Positions 16,494 to 23,896 of a stretch of DNA of 39,002 nt are shown one piece after another (position 1 is the stretch's first letter; each line of letters begins with the position of its first letter). The notes beneath the pieces were generated by a model that made no database searches, was not told the origin of the DNA, and saw nothing but the letters and a program-made list of their open reading frames with translations. A program made the translations under genes and the position numbers. Where the stretch lies: assembly GCA_023433775.1 (NCBI GenBank), contig JAEYTY010000020.1:1-39002 (forward strand). The letters are read 5' to 3'. This DNA comes from Pseudomonadota bacterium. GTDB lineage: Bacteria > Pseudomonadota > Alphaproteobacteria > Rhizobiales > Devosiaceae.

Positions 16494-18044
16494 GTGGCAT
16501 CACATCTGTCAGTTCTGAGTTTGGCACCATCGGGTCCGGCCAATAAGGGTTCTAACGCAAAGCCCGACAATGGCGCACCCGACGGCATTTTCTCCGCCCT
16601 CGTGGACAAGGCCGCGCAGGACAATCCTGCGGCAAAGCCCTCCAATGACAACACGTCCAGTGCCCCTGCCGACAAGTCCGCGGCCCCCGCTATGGATGCT
16701 GGTCTCAATCAGCAGCAGGACAAAAACACCTATTCCGAAGCCGTCGCCGCCCCGGTCGAAGGCCCCGCGGCGCCGGCCGCGCCGGTCGATACCAAGCCGC
16801 TGGTTGATTTCATCGACGCCCTAGGCGCCCTGCGCGACAAGCTTGATGCGGGCGAATTGCTCGACCCGGAAAGCCTGGCTGAGCTCGAAGCCAAGCTGAC
16901 CGAACTCGCCGATGCGCTGGGGCTTGATCTCTCGGCCCTGCCCATCCCCGAAGATTTTGCCGCCCTGCTCGCCGGCGTTGACGCCGAAGCCGAAGGGCTC
17001 AGCGGTACGCTGCTGCAATTGCTGACCCCGCTGGCGAAATCGCTTGTCGGCCAGCAGGCGCCCGACACCGAAGCCCTGGGGCAGCAGGCCCAGATCGCCA
17101 CCCAGCTCAAGTCCCTGAGCGACAAGCTGGGCGCCGTGCTCGCCGCGCTCGAACAGGGTGAAGTGCCCGAAGCCAAGCTTGCTGCCATCGGCATGGCGCC
17201 CGATCAGCCCATGGATGCCGAAATCGAGGCCGCTCTCGCCCGTTTCACCGCCAATGCTCCGACGGCCAAAGTGCCTGATACGCCCGAGCTGGCTACACCC
17301 GCGCTCAAGCTCACCGAACCTGCCCTGACCGGCAAGGCACAGGAAAACGCGTCCGCGCCCGCCGCCACCGATGATGCCGAAAAGCCGGCCGAACCAAGCC
17401 TGCGCGTCAGCCAGTCCGCTCCGACTGCGGAGAAGGATGAGAAGCCGGCAGAACCCCGCGCCGAACAGCGCCCGACACAACCCGTTGCCGCTGCCCCCGC
17501 TGCAACCGACGCATCCGCGGCTCCGGCGCCCTCGCAGGCCAATGCCCAGCCCGAAGCGATCCGCCTCGATGCGGCGGCCAATCCGCGCATTGTTCAGACC
17601 GGTTACCAGACCAGCCAGCAGCAGCTCAATCTGCCTCAGATTGCCTTTGAGCTCGCGCGGCAGGCCCTCGATGGCAATACGCGCTTCCAGATCCGCCTCG
17701 ACCCGCCTGAGCTGGGCCGGATCGATGTGCGCCTCGACATCGACTCCACAGGCCGGGTCAATGCCCGCCTCACGGTCGACCGCGCCGAAACGCTTGATCT
17801 GATGCAGCGCGACCAGCGTGCGCTGGAAAAGGCCCTGCAGCAGGCCGGTCTCGACAGCAACAAGACCAATCTCGAATTCTCCCTCAAGCAGAACCCGTTC
17901 TCGGGCGGCCAGCAGGGCAAGGAACAGGCAGACAATCCTTTCTCCATGCCCAGCGCGCCGGGCGAGGACGCTGAGGAGCTGCCGCCCACTGTAAATCTCT
18001 ATCGAGGCGCGCTGCAGGCCAGCGGGCTCGATATCGTCGCGTAA
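16494..18044 (+). CDS. fliK: Flagellar hook-length control protein FliK
   Basis: A 516-residue protein with a long Ala/Pro/Glu/Gln-rich, low-complexity N-terminal and middle part and a globular C-terminal domain from about residue 390 (FQIRLDPPELGRIDVRLDID, then VNARLTVDRAETLDLMQRD, then RALEKALQQAGLD), the Flg_hook substrate-switch domain. FliK is exported, measures hook length and switches the flagellar export apparatus to filament substrates. I propose the GTG at 16494, which has GGGG about 8 bases upstream and lies behind the sigma-54 promoter. The in-frame TTG at 16437 falls inside that promoter and cannot be the start. The stop is 10 bases before flgD. Confidence 0.88.
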   Translation: MASHLSVLSLAPSGPANKGSNAKPDNGAPDGIFSALVDKAAQDNPAAKPSNDNTSSAPADKSAAPAMDAGLNQQQDKNTYSEAVAAPVEGPAAPAAPVDTKPLVDFIDALGALRDKLDAGELLDPESLAELEAKLTELADALGLDLSALPIPEDFAALLAGVDAEAEGLSGTLLQLLTPLAKSLVGQQAPDTEALGQQAQIATQLKSLSDKLGAVLAALEQGEVPEAKLAAIGMAPDQPMDAEIEAALARFTANAPTAKVPDTPELATPALKLTEPALTGKAQENASAPAATDDAEKPAEPSLRVSQSAPTAEKDEKPAEPRAEQRPTQPVAAAPAATDASAAPAPSQANAQPEAIRLDAAANPRIVQTGYQTSQQQLNLPQIAFELARQALDGNTRFQIRLDPPELGRIDVRLDIDSTGRVNARLTVDRAETLDLMQRDQRALEKALQQAGLDSNKTNLEFSLKQNPFSGGQQGKEQADNPFSMPSAPGEDAEELPPTVNLYRGALQASGLDIVA

Positions 18045-18054
18045 GGAGTAGGAT

Positions 18055-18777
18055 ATGGCTATTGCTGGCGTTTCCGGTTCGTCGAACACGAGTAGCTCTG
18101 CTACCTCGCGCGCCACGATCGCGGACAATTTCGATACCTTTCTGACCATCCTGACGACGCAGCTGAAAAATCAGAACCCGCTCGATCCGATGGATACCAA
18201 CCAGTTCACTCAGCAACTGGTGCAGTTCACCGGCGTGGAACAGCAGCTCAAGACCAATGAGTTCCTCGAAGCGCTGATGCTCTCCAGCCAGAACACATCC
18301 AAATCCGATGCCGTCTCCTATATCGGCAAGGAAGTGACATCGTCGGGCAAGACGGGCGAACTCACCGACACCAATGCGGTGTTCTGGGCCTATAGCGCCG
18401 ACGCCAGCGCGCCCAATACCACCATCTCCATCAAGAATTCCTCGGGCATGACCGTCTACAAGCAGACCGGCCCAATCGATATGGGTCCGGGAACATTCCG
18501 TTGGGATGGCAAGGGCAGCGATGGCACGGTGAAGCCCAATGGCATTTATTCCATTGAAATCACCGGCAAGGATGCCAATGGCCAGAATGTCAGGATCAGT
18601 ACCGCCTCGATTGGCCTTGTGACGGCTGTGGACTTCACCGGCGACGTGCCGGTTCTCACCGTCGGTTCCCGTCGCGTCAGCATCAACGACGTGACCGACG
18701 TCCGCATCCCCGACGTCACGGCGACCCCGCCGGCCCCCACTCCCGAACCTGAGCCCGAACCGGACGCATCTGCCTAG
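18055..18777 (+). CDS. flgD: Flagellar hook assembly (capping) protein FlgD
   Basis: A 240-residue protein with the conserved N-terminal FlgD core DNFDTFLTILTTQLKNQNPL followed by DPMDTNQFTQQLVQFTGVEQ. The middle holds the FLgD tudor-like and Ig-like (FlgD_ig) parts, see MGPGTFRWDGKGSDGTVKPN. The tail is Pro/Glu-rich. FlgD forms the cap under which hook subunits FlgE polymerise. GGAG precedes the ATG at close range and the gene follows fliK by 10 bases, so both are transcribed from the sigma-54 promoter. A terminator follows at 18804. Confidence 0.95.
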   Translation: MAIAGVSGSSNTSSSATSRATIADNFDTFLTILTTQLKNQNPLDPMDTNQFTQQLVQFTGVEQQLKTNEFLEALMLSSQNTSKSDAVSYIGKEVTSSGKTGELTDTNAVFWAYSADASAPNTTISIKNSSGMTVYKQTGPIDMGPGTFRWDGKGSDGTVKPNGIYSIEITGKDANGQNVRISTASIGLVTAVDFTGDVPVLTVGSRRVSINDVTDVRIPDVTATPPAPTPEPEPEPDASA

Positions 18778-18803
18778 GCTCAATTTGCATTGCTGTTGCT
18801 TCT

Positions 18804-18829
18804 GACAGGTCCCCGCCCGGGGGCCTGTC
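18804..18829 (+). terminator. Intrinsic terminator after flgD
   Basis: Inverted repeat with outer arms GACAGG (18804-18809) and CCTGTC (18824-18829) and a G/C-rich inner stem of CCCC/GGGG, 26 bases behind the flgD stop. The T-run is short (TTC), but the hairpin is strong. Confidence 0.65.
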
Positions 18830-18869
18830 TTCACATTTGGCAAAACGCCATAAAATCCGGGCTTATCTT

Positions 18870-18884
18870 AACTTGTTGTAAGTT
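18870..18884. promoter_or_regulatory. Dyad AACTT-N5-AAGTT upstream of sciP
   Basis: Inverted repeat AACTT-GTTGT-AAGTT, 70 bases before the sciP start, in an A/T-rich stretch likely to hold the promoter. A poor CtrA-like arrangement (TTAA-N7-TAAG) overlaps it. Could be a regulator site for sciP; no factor can be named. Confidence 0.3.
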
Positions 18885-18954
18885 TCCGCTTAGGGGTATT
18901 TTAAGGCCACTGCACTACGATCCTGTCTTATGGTCAGGTTGAGTAGAGAGTAAA

Positions 18955-19233
18955 ATGACCGTACAGATGCGACCTCGCGTTAAGTACGTTATCGGCCCGG
19001 ACGGAAGTCCGCTTACGATAGCAGATCTTCCCCCCGCCAATACGCGGCGGTGGGTCATCCGTCGAAAGGCCGAAGTTGTTGCCGCAGTGCGCGGTGGACT
19101 ACTGAGCCTTGAAGAAGCGTGCGAGCGTTACACGCTCAGCGTCGACGAATTCCTGAACTGGCAAGCTGCCATCGACAAACACGGCCTCGCCGGTTTGCGA
19201 ACCACCTGGATTCAGCACTACCGGGAGGGCTGA
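18955..19233 (+). CDS. sciP: CtrA inhibitor SciP (DUF1153)
   Basis: A 92-residue cytoplasmic protein with a complete DUF1153 domain: YVIGPDGSPLTIADLPP, then RRWVIRRKAEVVAAVRGGLL, then SLEEACERYTLSVDEFLNWQ, a helix-turn-helix-like fold. In Caulobacter SciP binds CtrA (and nearby DNA) and prevents activation of CtrA-dependent genes, including flagellar genes, in the G1 phase. The gene lies between the fliK-flgD and fliF operons, a location that fits its role. Terminators at 18804 and 19311 make it a single-gene unit. Confidence 0.93.
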   Translation: MTVQMRPRVKYVIGPDGSPLTIADLPPANTRRWVIRRKAEVVAAVRGGLLSLEEACERYTLSVDEFLNWQAAIDKHGLAGLRTTWIQHYREG

Positions 19234-19310
19234 TCCCCGCCCGCCTTCGGCGGTCAAGGGATCAGGTTTTCGGCCCCGCAAAGGGCCAGTGTTACCAAGT
19301 GTAAAATACT

Positions 19311-19343
19311 AAAAGCCCGCCGCAGCAATCCGGCGGGCTTTTT
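19311..19343. terminator. Bidirectional terminator between sciP and GST genes
   Basis: AAAAGCCCGCC (19311-19321) pairs with GGCGGGCTTTT (19332-19342) followed by T; A-run and T-run flank the stem on both sides. It separates the convergent sciP and GST genes. Confidence 0.88.
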
Positions 19344-19347
19344 ATCG

Positions 19348-19968
19348 TCAGCCGTAATCGTCCGGCATCCATCGTGCGCCCGCCGCCCGGCTCCTGAGCC
19401 GCTGGTAATAGTCCGCAACGGCCGGCATCGCCTTCTTTTCAAAAGGCGTCATGAACCAGCGGTGGCTGGCCAGGCCCAGCGCGATATCGGCAATGCTGAA
19501 TTGTTCACCCGCGATAAACGGCCTGCCCTTTGCAAGCTCGGCCTCCAGAATATCCATCCTGCCCGTCCAGCGCTGGATGGAGTCCGCAATCCGCGCGGGA
19601 TCGTCAAAACCCGGCGTCTTGCGCAGCAACGCCTGCACGGCATAGCCCCAGGCCGTGTTGAGTTCGCTGCTTTGCCAGCCAAGCCATTGCAGCGCCAGAC
19701 CCATTTCCTGACGATCCTGCGACAGCAGCTTGCCCCGCGTCTGCGCCAGATAGACCAGGACTGCATTGCTTTCCCACAGGCTCGCGCCGTCGTCCTCAAT
19801 CAGCACCGGCACGAGGCCATTGGGATTAAGGGCGAGAAATTCGGGCACATTGGGGTCCCGCAGGGGCAGGCCCCAGTCGGTCCGCTCATAGCTCTCGCCC
19901 AGCTCGTCCAGCATCCACAGCACTTTGCGGACATTGATCGAGGTAACCCGTCCCAATACCTGCGTCAT
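19348..19968 (-). CDS. Glutathione S-transferase family protein
   Basis: A 206-residue protein with a thioredoxin-like N-terminal domain (VTSINVRKVLWMLDELGESY at about 8-27; LNPNGLVPVLIEDDG with the cis-Pro; LWESNAVLVYLA with the Glu/Ser glutathione contacts) and an all-helical C-terminal domain (FIAGEQFSIADIALGLASHRW, with the N-capping box SIAD). It probably conjugates or reduces small molecules with glutathione. It is inserted on the opposite strand between sciP and fliF and has no evident flagellar link. GAGG lies about 11 bases before the ATG at 19968. Confidence 0.9.
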   Translation of the reverse strand: MTQVLGRVTSINVRKVLWMLDELGESYERTDWGLPLRDPNVPEFLALNPNGLVPVLIEDDGASLWESNAVLVYLAQTRGKLLSQDRQEMGLALQWLGWQSSELNTAWGYAVQALLRKTPGFDDPARIADSIQRWTGRMDILEAELAKGRPFIAGEQFSIADIALGLASHRWFMTPFEKKAMPAVADYYQRLRSRAAGARWMPDDYG

Positions 19969-19995
19969 TTCCGTTTACCTCTTGTTCACCCAGCC

Positions 19996-20010
19996 CGGCA
20001 CTTTCTGCCG
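19996..20010. promoter_or_regulatory. Candidate FlbD dyad upstream of fliF
   Basis: Inverted repeat CGGCA-CTTTC-TGCCG, with the same arms and flanks (CCC before, CAA after) as the dyad upstream of fliK. It lies 25 bases upstream of the CtrA-like box. In Caulobacter FlbD represses fliF while activating late genes, so a shared site in both promoters is expected. Confidence 0.55.
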
Positions 20011-20034
20011 CAAACTGCAAATTGGGGCAAAGAG

Positions 20035-20053
20035 TTAATACAAAATTTACCAT
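20035..20053 (+). promoter_or_regulatory. CtrA-like box of the fliF operon
   Basis: TTAA-TACAAAA-TTTACCAT matches the Caulobacter early-flagellar CtrA motif TTAA-N7-TTAACCAT with one mismatch. It is about 75 bases upstream of the fliF start, in a locally A/T-rich stretch. Confidence 0.6.
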
Positions 20054-20126
20054 CGGCTAGGTAATTTTTGCCCAGCGGTCGACGGGGGCTCCGACGGTCG
20101 CGCTGGCCAATAACTGAAGTGACCGC

Positions 20127-21767
20127 GTGGAAAGTCTGTCCAACCTTATCAGCCGGATCGGTATGCCGCGCATCGCGGCGATGGCAACCGTTGCTGTGCT
20201 GATGCTTGGCTTTTTTGCCTTTCTCATCACACGCGCCTCCGCGCCGAACATGGCGCCCCTCTATTCCGGCCTCAGCCTCGAAGATTCCTCGGCAATCATC
20301 ACTGAACTGCAGACGATGAACGTCCCCTATGATCTGCGCGGCGAGGGCGACACCATTCTCATCCCTCGTGACCAGATCACCACGACGCGCATGACCCTGG
20401 CAGGACAGGGCCTGCCGCTGCGCGGTCAGGTCGGCTACGAGATTTTTGACCAGCAGTCGACGCTGGGCGCCACCAGCTTCGTCCAGAATATTAACAATGT
20501 CCGCGCGCTCGAAGGCGAGCTGGCCCGCACCATCTCCTCGCTGGCCCGTATCAAGGGCGCCCGCGTCCATCTGGTCCTGCCCGAGCGCGAACTCTTCCGC
20601 CGCGAGCGCAAGGAGCCCTCGGCCTCCATCGTACTGTCCGTGCGCGGCGAACTCTCCAATGGCGAAATCCGCTCGATCCAGCATCTGGTGGCCTCGGCCA
20701 TCGAAGGCCTATCGCCCAGCCGCGTTGCCGTGGTGGACGATGCCGGCAATCTGCTGGCCTCGGGCCTGGGCGAAGATGAGACCGGAGTGTTGAGCGGACA
20801 GGCCGATGAACGCACGCTGGGTTTTGAAAACCGCCTGCGCACCCGCATTGAAGACATGCTGGCCAATGTCGTCGGCGCCGGTCGCGCCCGCGTCGAAGTC
20901 AGCGCCGAGCTCGATTTCAATCGCTCCACCGTCACCCAGGAAACCTTTGATCCCGATGGCCAGGTTGTCCGCTCCACCCAGACGCGGGAAAGCGAAAACC
21001 TCACCGGCGGCAATGAAGGCCAGGTTACCGTTGCCAATGAGCTCCCCGGCGCCAGCGGCAATAATGGCGTCGCCGGCGCGATGGAACAGGGCACGTCCAG
21101 CGAAGAAGTCGTCAATTACGAGATTTCCAAGACCACCCAGACCGCAGTCACCGAAGCCGGCTCGATCAAGCGCATGTCTGTCGCGGTTGTCGTTGATGGC
21201 ACCTATGCCGATGATGGCGCCGGCAATGTCACCTATACGCCCCGCACGGCCGATGAAGTGGCGCAGATCCTGACCCTGGTGCGTTCTGCCGCCGGTTATC
21301 AGGCCGAGCGTGGCGACACGGTGGAAGTGGTCAACATGCAGTTCGCCGAACGGCCCGAACTGTCCGCGCCGGGCACCGACGCCAATGCGGGCCTGCTCGA
21401 CTTTACCCGCGACGACCTGATGAACGGCGCCGAAATGGCCGTGACCCTGCTCATCGCCCTGGCTCTGGTCTTCTTCGTCATGCGCCCGCTGCTGCGCAAG
21501 GTGCTCACGCCTGAAACCCAGCCTCTGGCGCTGCCAAGCGCCGCTGAGCTGGGCCACCACGGCACGCTCGATGCCAACGGCAATGTCATCATCGAGGAAG
21601 AACCCTTGCCGGCCCCGCCCAAGGACAAGACCCCCGCATGGGTCGCAAACGCCAAGTCCATGGGCGAAACCCAGCTCCAGACCCTGCAGACCGTTGGGCA
21701 ACTGGTTGAAGATAACCCCAAGCAGGCCGCGCTTATCGTGCGCGACTGGCTTGGCAGCGCGGCGTAG
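20127..21767 (+). CDS. fliF: Flagellar MS-ring protein FliF
   Basis: A 546-residue inner-membrane protein that builds the MS ring. It has an N-terminal transmembrane helix (about 17-36), the YscJ/FliF ring-building domains (SGLSLEDSSAIITELQTMNV; VHLVLPERELFRRERKEPSA), the FliF_C beta-collar region (around 270-400), a second transmembrane helix (about 435-455, AVTLLIALALVFFVMRPLL) and a C-terminal cytoplasmic tail (LQTLQTVGQLVEDNPKQAAL) that binds FliG. The start is GTG at 20127. It is the first gene of the fliF-fliG-fliH-fliN-flbD-flhA operon, the same order as in Caulobacter. CtrA-like and FlbD-like sites lie upstream. Confidence 0.96.
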   Translation: MESLSNLISRIGMPRIAAMATVAVLMLGFFAFLITRASAPNMAPLYSGLSLEDSSAIITELQTMNVPYDLRGEGDTILIPRDQITTTRMTLAGQGLPLRGQVGYEIFDQQSTLGATSFVQNINNVRALEGELARTISSLARIKGARVHLVLPERELFRRERKEPSASIVLSVRGELSNGEIRSIQHLVASAIEGLSPSRVAVVDDAGNLLASGLGEDETGVLSGQADERTLGFENRLRTRIEDMLANVVGAGRARVEVSAELDFNRSTVTQETFDPDGQVVRSTQTRESENLTGGNEGQVTVANELPGASGNNGVAGAMEQGTSSEEVVNYEISKTTQTAVTEAGSIKRMSVAVVVDGTYADDGAGNVTYTPRTADEVAQILTLVRSAAGYQAERGDTVEVVNMQFAERPELSAPGTDANAGLLDFTRDDLMNGAEMAVTLLIALALVFFVMRPLLRKVLTPETQPLALPSAAELGHHGTLDANGNVIIEEEPLPAPPKDKTPAWVANAKSMGETQLQTLQTVGQLVEDNPKQAALIVRDWLGSAA

Positions 21768-21773
21768 GTTCAG

Positions 21774-22859
21774 ATGGCAGTCGTATCGCAATCCGGAGAA
21801 AATGCAGTACCGGCGACCGCGGCCGCCCCCGGCCAGTTGCAGGTTGGCGGCGCAGCTGAACATCGCGTCCTCAAGGGCGACGAAAAGGCTGCGGCACTGC
21901 TGCTGGCGCTGGGCCCCGATTATGGCAAGCCGATCTTCGACGAGCTCGACGAGCTTGAGATCAAGCAGCTCAGCCGCGCCATGGTTCGCCTTGGCCCCAT
22001 CACCCAGGACATGCTCGACGATCTGATGATCGAGTTTGTCACCACCATTTCCTCAAACGGTTCGCTCTCTGGCAATACCGATTCCACCGAGCGTCTTTTG
22101 CTGTCCTTCCTCACCCAGGATCGCGTCGACGCCATCATGGAAGAAATCCGCGGCCCGGCCGGTCGCAATATGTGGGAGAAGCTCTCCAACGTGCAGGCCG
22201 ACGTGCTGGCAGCCTATCTCAAGAACGAATATCCCCAGACCATCGCCGTCGTGCTCTCCAAGATCGACACCGAACACGCCTCGCGCGTACTCGCCGTGTT
22301 GCCCGACGAACTGGCCATGGATGTGGTCCAGCGTATGCTTGGCCTTGATCCGGTGCAGAAGGAAATCCTCGAAAAGATCGAGAGCACCCTGCGCACCGAA
22401 TTCATGTCGACGCTTAATCACACCAAGCGCCGCGACAGCCATGAGCAGATGGCCGAAATCTTCAATGCCTTCGATCGGCAGACCGAAGCGCGCTTCATCA
22501 CCACGCTCGAAGAGAACAACCGCGACGATGCCGAGCGCATCAAGGCGCTTATGTTCACCTTCGAAGACCTGGCGCGCCTCGAAATGTCGGCCATCCAGAC
22601 GCTGCTGGCCAAGATGGACAAGCGCGATCTGGCGCTGGCCCTCAAGGGCGCCACCGAGCAGGTCAAGGAATCCTTCTTCAGCAATATGTCGGGCCGCGCC
22701 GCGCGGATCCTGCAGGACGACATGCGCGATATGGGCGCTGTCCGCCTCAAGGATGTGGACGAAGCGCAGAGCCGCATGGTCGCCACCGCCAAGGACCTGG
22801 CCGCAAAGGGTGAAATCATCATCCTCAAGACCAAGTCCGACGATCAGATGGTGGCCTAA
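21774..22859 (+). CDS. fliG: Flagellar motor switch protein FliG
   Basis: A 361-residue rotor protein. It has an N-terminal FliF-binding domain (DEKAAALLLALGPDYGKPIF), the middle FliM-binding domain with the EHPQ-like segment (LKNEYPQTIAVVLSKID) and the C-terminal torque domain with the charged ridge (FEDLARLEMSAIQTLLAKMD followed by KRDLALALKGATEQVKESFF). The N-terminal extension of about 30 residues is Ala/Gln-rich, as in other alphaproteobacteria. It starts 6 bases after the fliF stop and ends 3 bases before fliH. Confidence 0.97.
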   Translation: MAVVSQSGENAVPATAAAPGQLQVGGAAEHRVLKGDEKAAALLLALGPDYGKPIFDELDELEIKQLSRAMVRLGPITQDMLDDLMIEFVTTISSNGSLSGNTDSTERLLLSFLTQDRVDAIMEEIRGPAGRNMWEKLSNVQADVLAAYLKNEYPQTIAVVLSKIDTEHASRVLAVLPDELAMDVVQRMLGLDPVQKEILEKIESTLRTEFMSTLNHTKRRDSHEQMAEIFNAFDRQTEARFITTLEENNRDDAERIKALMFTFEDLARLEMSAIQTLLAKMDKRDLALALKGATEQVKESFFSNMSGRAARILQDDMRDMGAVRLKDVDEAQSRMVATAKDLAAKGEIIILKTKSDDQMVA

Positions 22860-22862
22860 GCC

Positions 22863-23534
22863 ATGGCCCGCCCCGCCCGCTTCACCTTCGATCTCGATCT
22901 GGAAGACGCCCCGCTCAAGGCAGCCAACAAGGCTGCGCCGCCCCCGCCGCCACCGGGCATTCCCGAAGAGGTCGTGGCCCAGCTCGTCGCTGCAGCGCGC
23001 GAAGAGGGTCTCGCCGAAGGCCGCTCGGCCGGCAAGCAGAATGTCGAAGCCGTCGCCGCGCAGGCACTGGCCGCCGCCGCAGGCACTCTGGCAACCCAGA
23101 CCGCCAAGGCCGCCACTGCTCTCGACGAAGCCCTCGCCGCCCAGCGTCAGGAAGCCGTCGATCTGGCGCTCAGCATCGGCCGCAAGCTGGCGCTGCATCT
23201 GATTGCCCGCCACCCGATTGCCGAACTTCAGGCGCTCATTGCCGAATGCATGGCCAGCCTCAATGGTGTGCCGCATCTCGTCATCCGCTGCCATCCCGAA
23301 CTCGCCGACGCCGTCCGCGACGCCGCCACCGCCCAGATGCAGACTTCGGGCTTTGCCGGGCGCCTCGTGGTGATGGGCGATCCCGATATCCGCCTGGGCG
23401 ACGGCAAGCTTGAATGGTCCGATGGCGGGCTCGTGCGCGACATCGCCGCCATTTCCAGCCAGATCGATCGCCATATCGCCAGCTATCTCGCGGCTCAGCC
23501 CCGCGCCGCCAATCCAGAGGAGAGCGGTACATGA
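22863..23534 (+). CDS. fliH: Flagellar export ATPase regulator FliH (FlbE)
   Basis: A 223-residue protein between fliG and fliN, the place of fliH/flbE in the Caulobacter operon. It has an acidic N-terminus followed by a polyproline run (about 26-32), a coiled-coil segment rich in Ala and Glu (about 35-100) and a C-terminal globular part (LALSIGRKLALHLIARHPIA; CHPELADAVRD; GDPDIRLGDGKLEWSDGGLV) typical of the FliH/HrpE/YscL family. It binds FliI and links it to the C-ring through FliN. Its stop overlaps the fliN start (ATGA). Confidence 0.9.
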   Translation: MARPARFTFDLDLEDAPLKAANKAAPPPPPPGIPEEVVAQLVAAAREEGLAEGRSAGKQNVEAVAAQALAAAAGTLATQTAKAATALDEALAAQRQEAVDLALSIGRKLALHLIARHPIAELQALIAECMASLNGVPHLVIRCHPELADAVRDAATAQMQTSGFAGRLVVMGDPDIRLGDGKLEWSDGGLVRDIAAISSQIDRHIASYLAAQPRAANPEESGT

Positions 23535-23884
23535 CCCCCACCGATCCCGAAGACGACGTGACCGCCGCCGATATGGGCCTCGGCCTCGACGAAATGGACG
23601 CGCCCGAACGCGAGGGGCCCGCAGAGGCCTATATCGAGCGCAATGCGGCCGATCTCGAAGCGGTATTCGACGTCCCGGTGCGCGTCTCGGTCGTCCTCGG
23701 CCGCACCAAGATGCCGGTTTCGAGCCTGCTCAAACTCGACACCGGCACGGTGATCGAACTCGACCGTCAGGTCGGTGAAGCCGTTGAAATCTTCATCAAT
23801 GACCGTCTGGTCGCGCGCGGTGAAATCGTGCTGGTCGAAGACCGGCTCGGCGTCACCATGACTGAAATCATTAAGCCCCAGTAA
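23531..23884 (+). CDS. fliN: Flagellar motor switch protein FliN
   Basis: A 117-residue C-ring protein. After an acidic N-terminal 40 residues comes the SpoA domain (VFDVPVRVSVVLGRTKMPVS; SLLKLDTGTVIELDRQVGEA; IFINDRLVARGEIVLVEDRL), which is complete. The ATG overlaps the stop of fliH by four bases, so translation is coupled. A spacing of 12 bases separates it from flbD. Confidence 0.95.
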   Translation: MTPTDPEDDVTAADMGLGLDEMDAPEREGPAEAYIERNAADLEAVFDVPVRVSVVLGRTKMPVSSLLKLDTGTVIELDRQVGEAVEIFINDRLVARGEIVLVEDRLGVTMTEIIKPQ

Positions 23885-23896
23885 GGGAGCCAAGAG

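Noticed and set aside
18868..18883. CtrA box upstream of sciP (TTAACTTGTTGTAAG)
   Set aside because: The second half-site is TAAG rather than TTAA; the dyad AACTT-N5-AAGTT explains the symmetry better.
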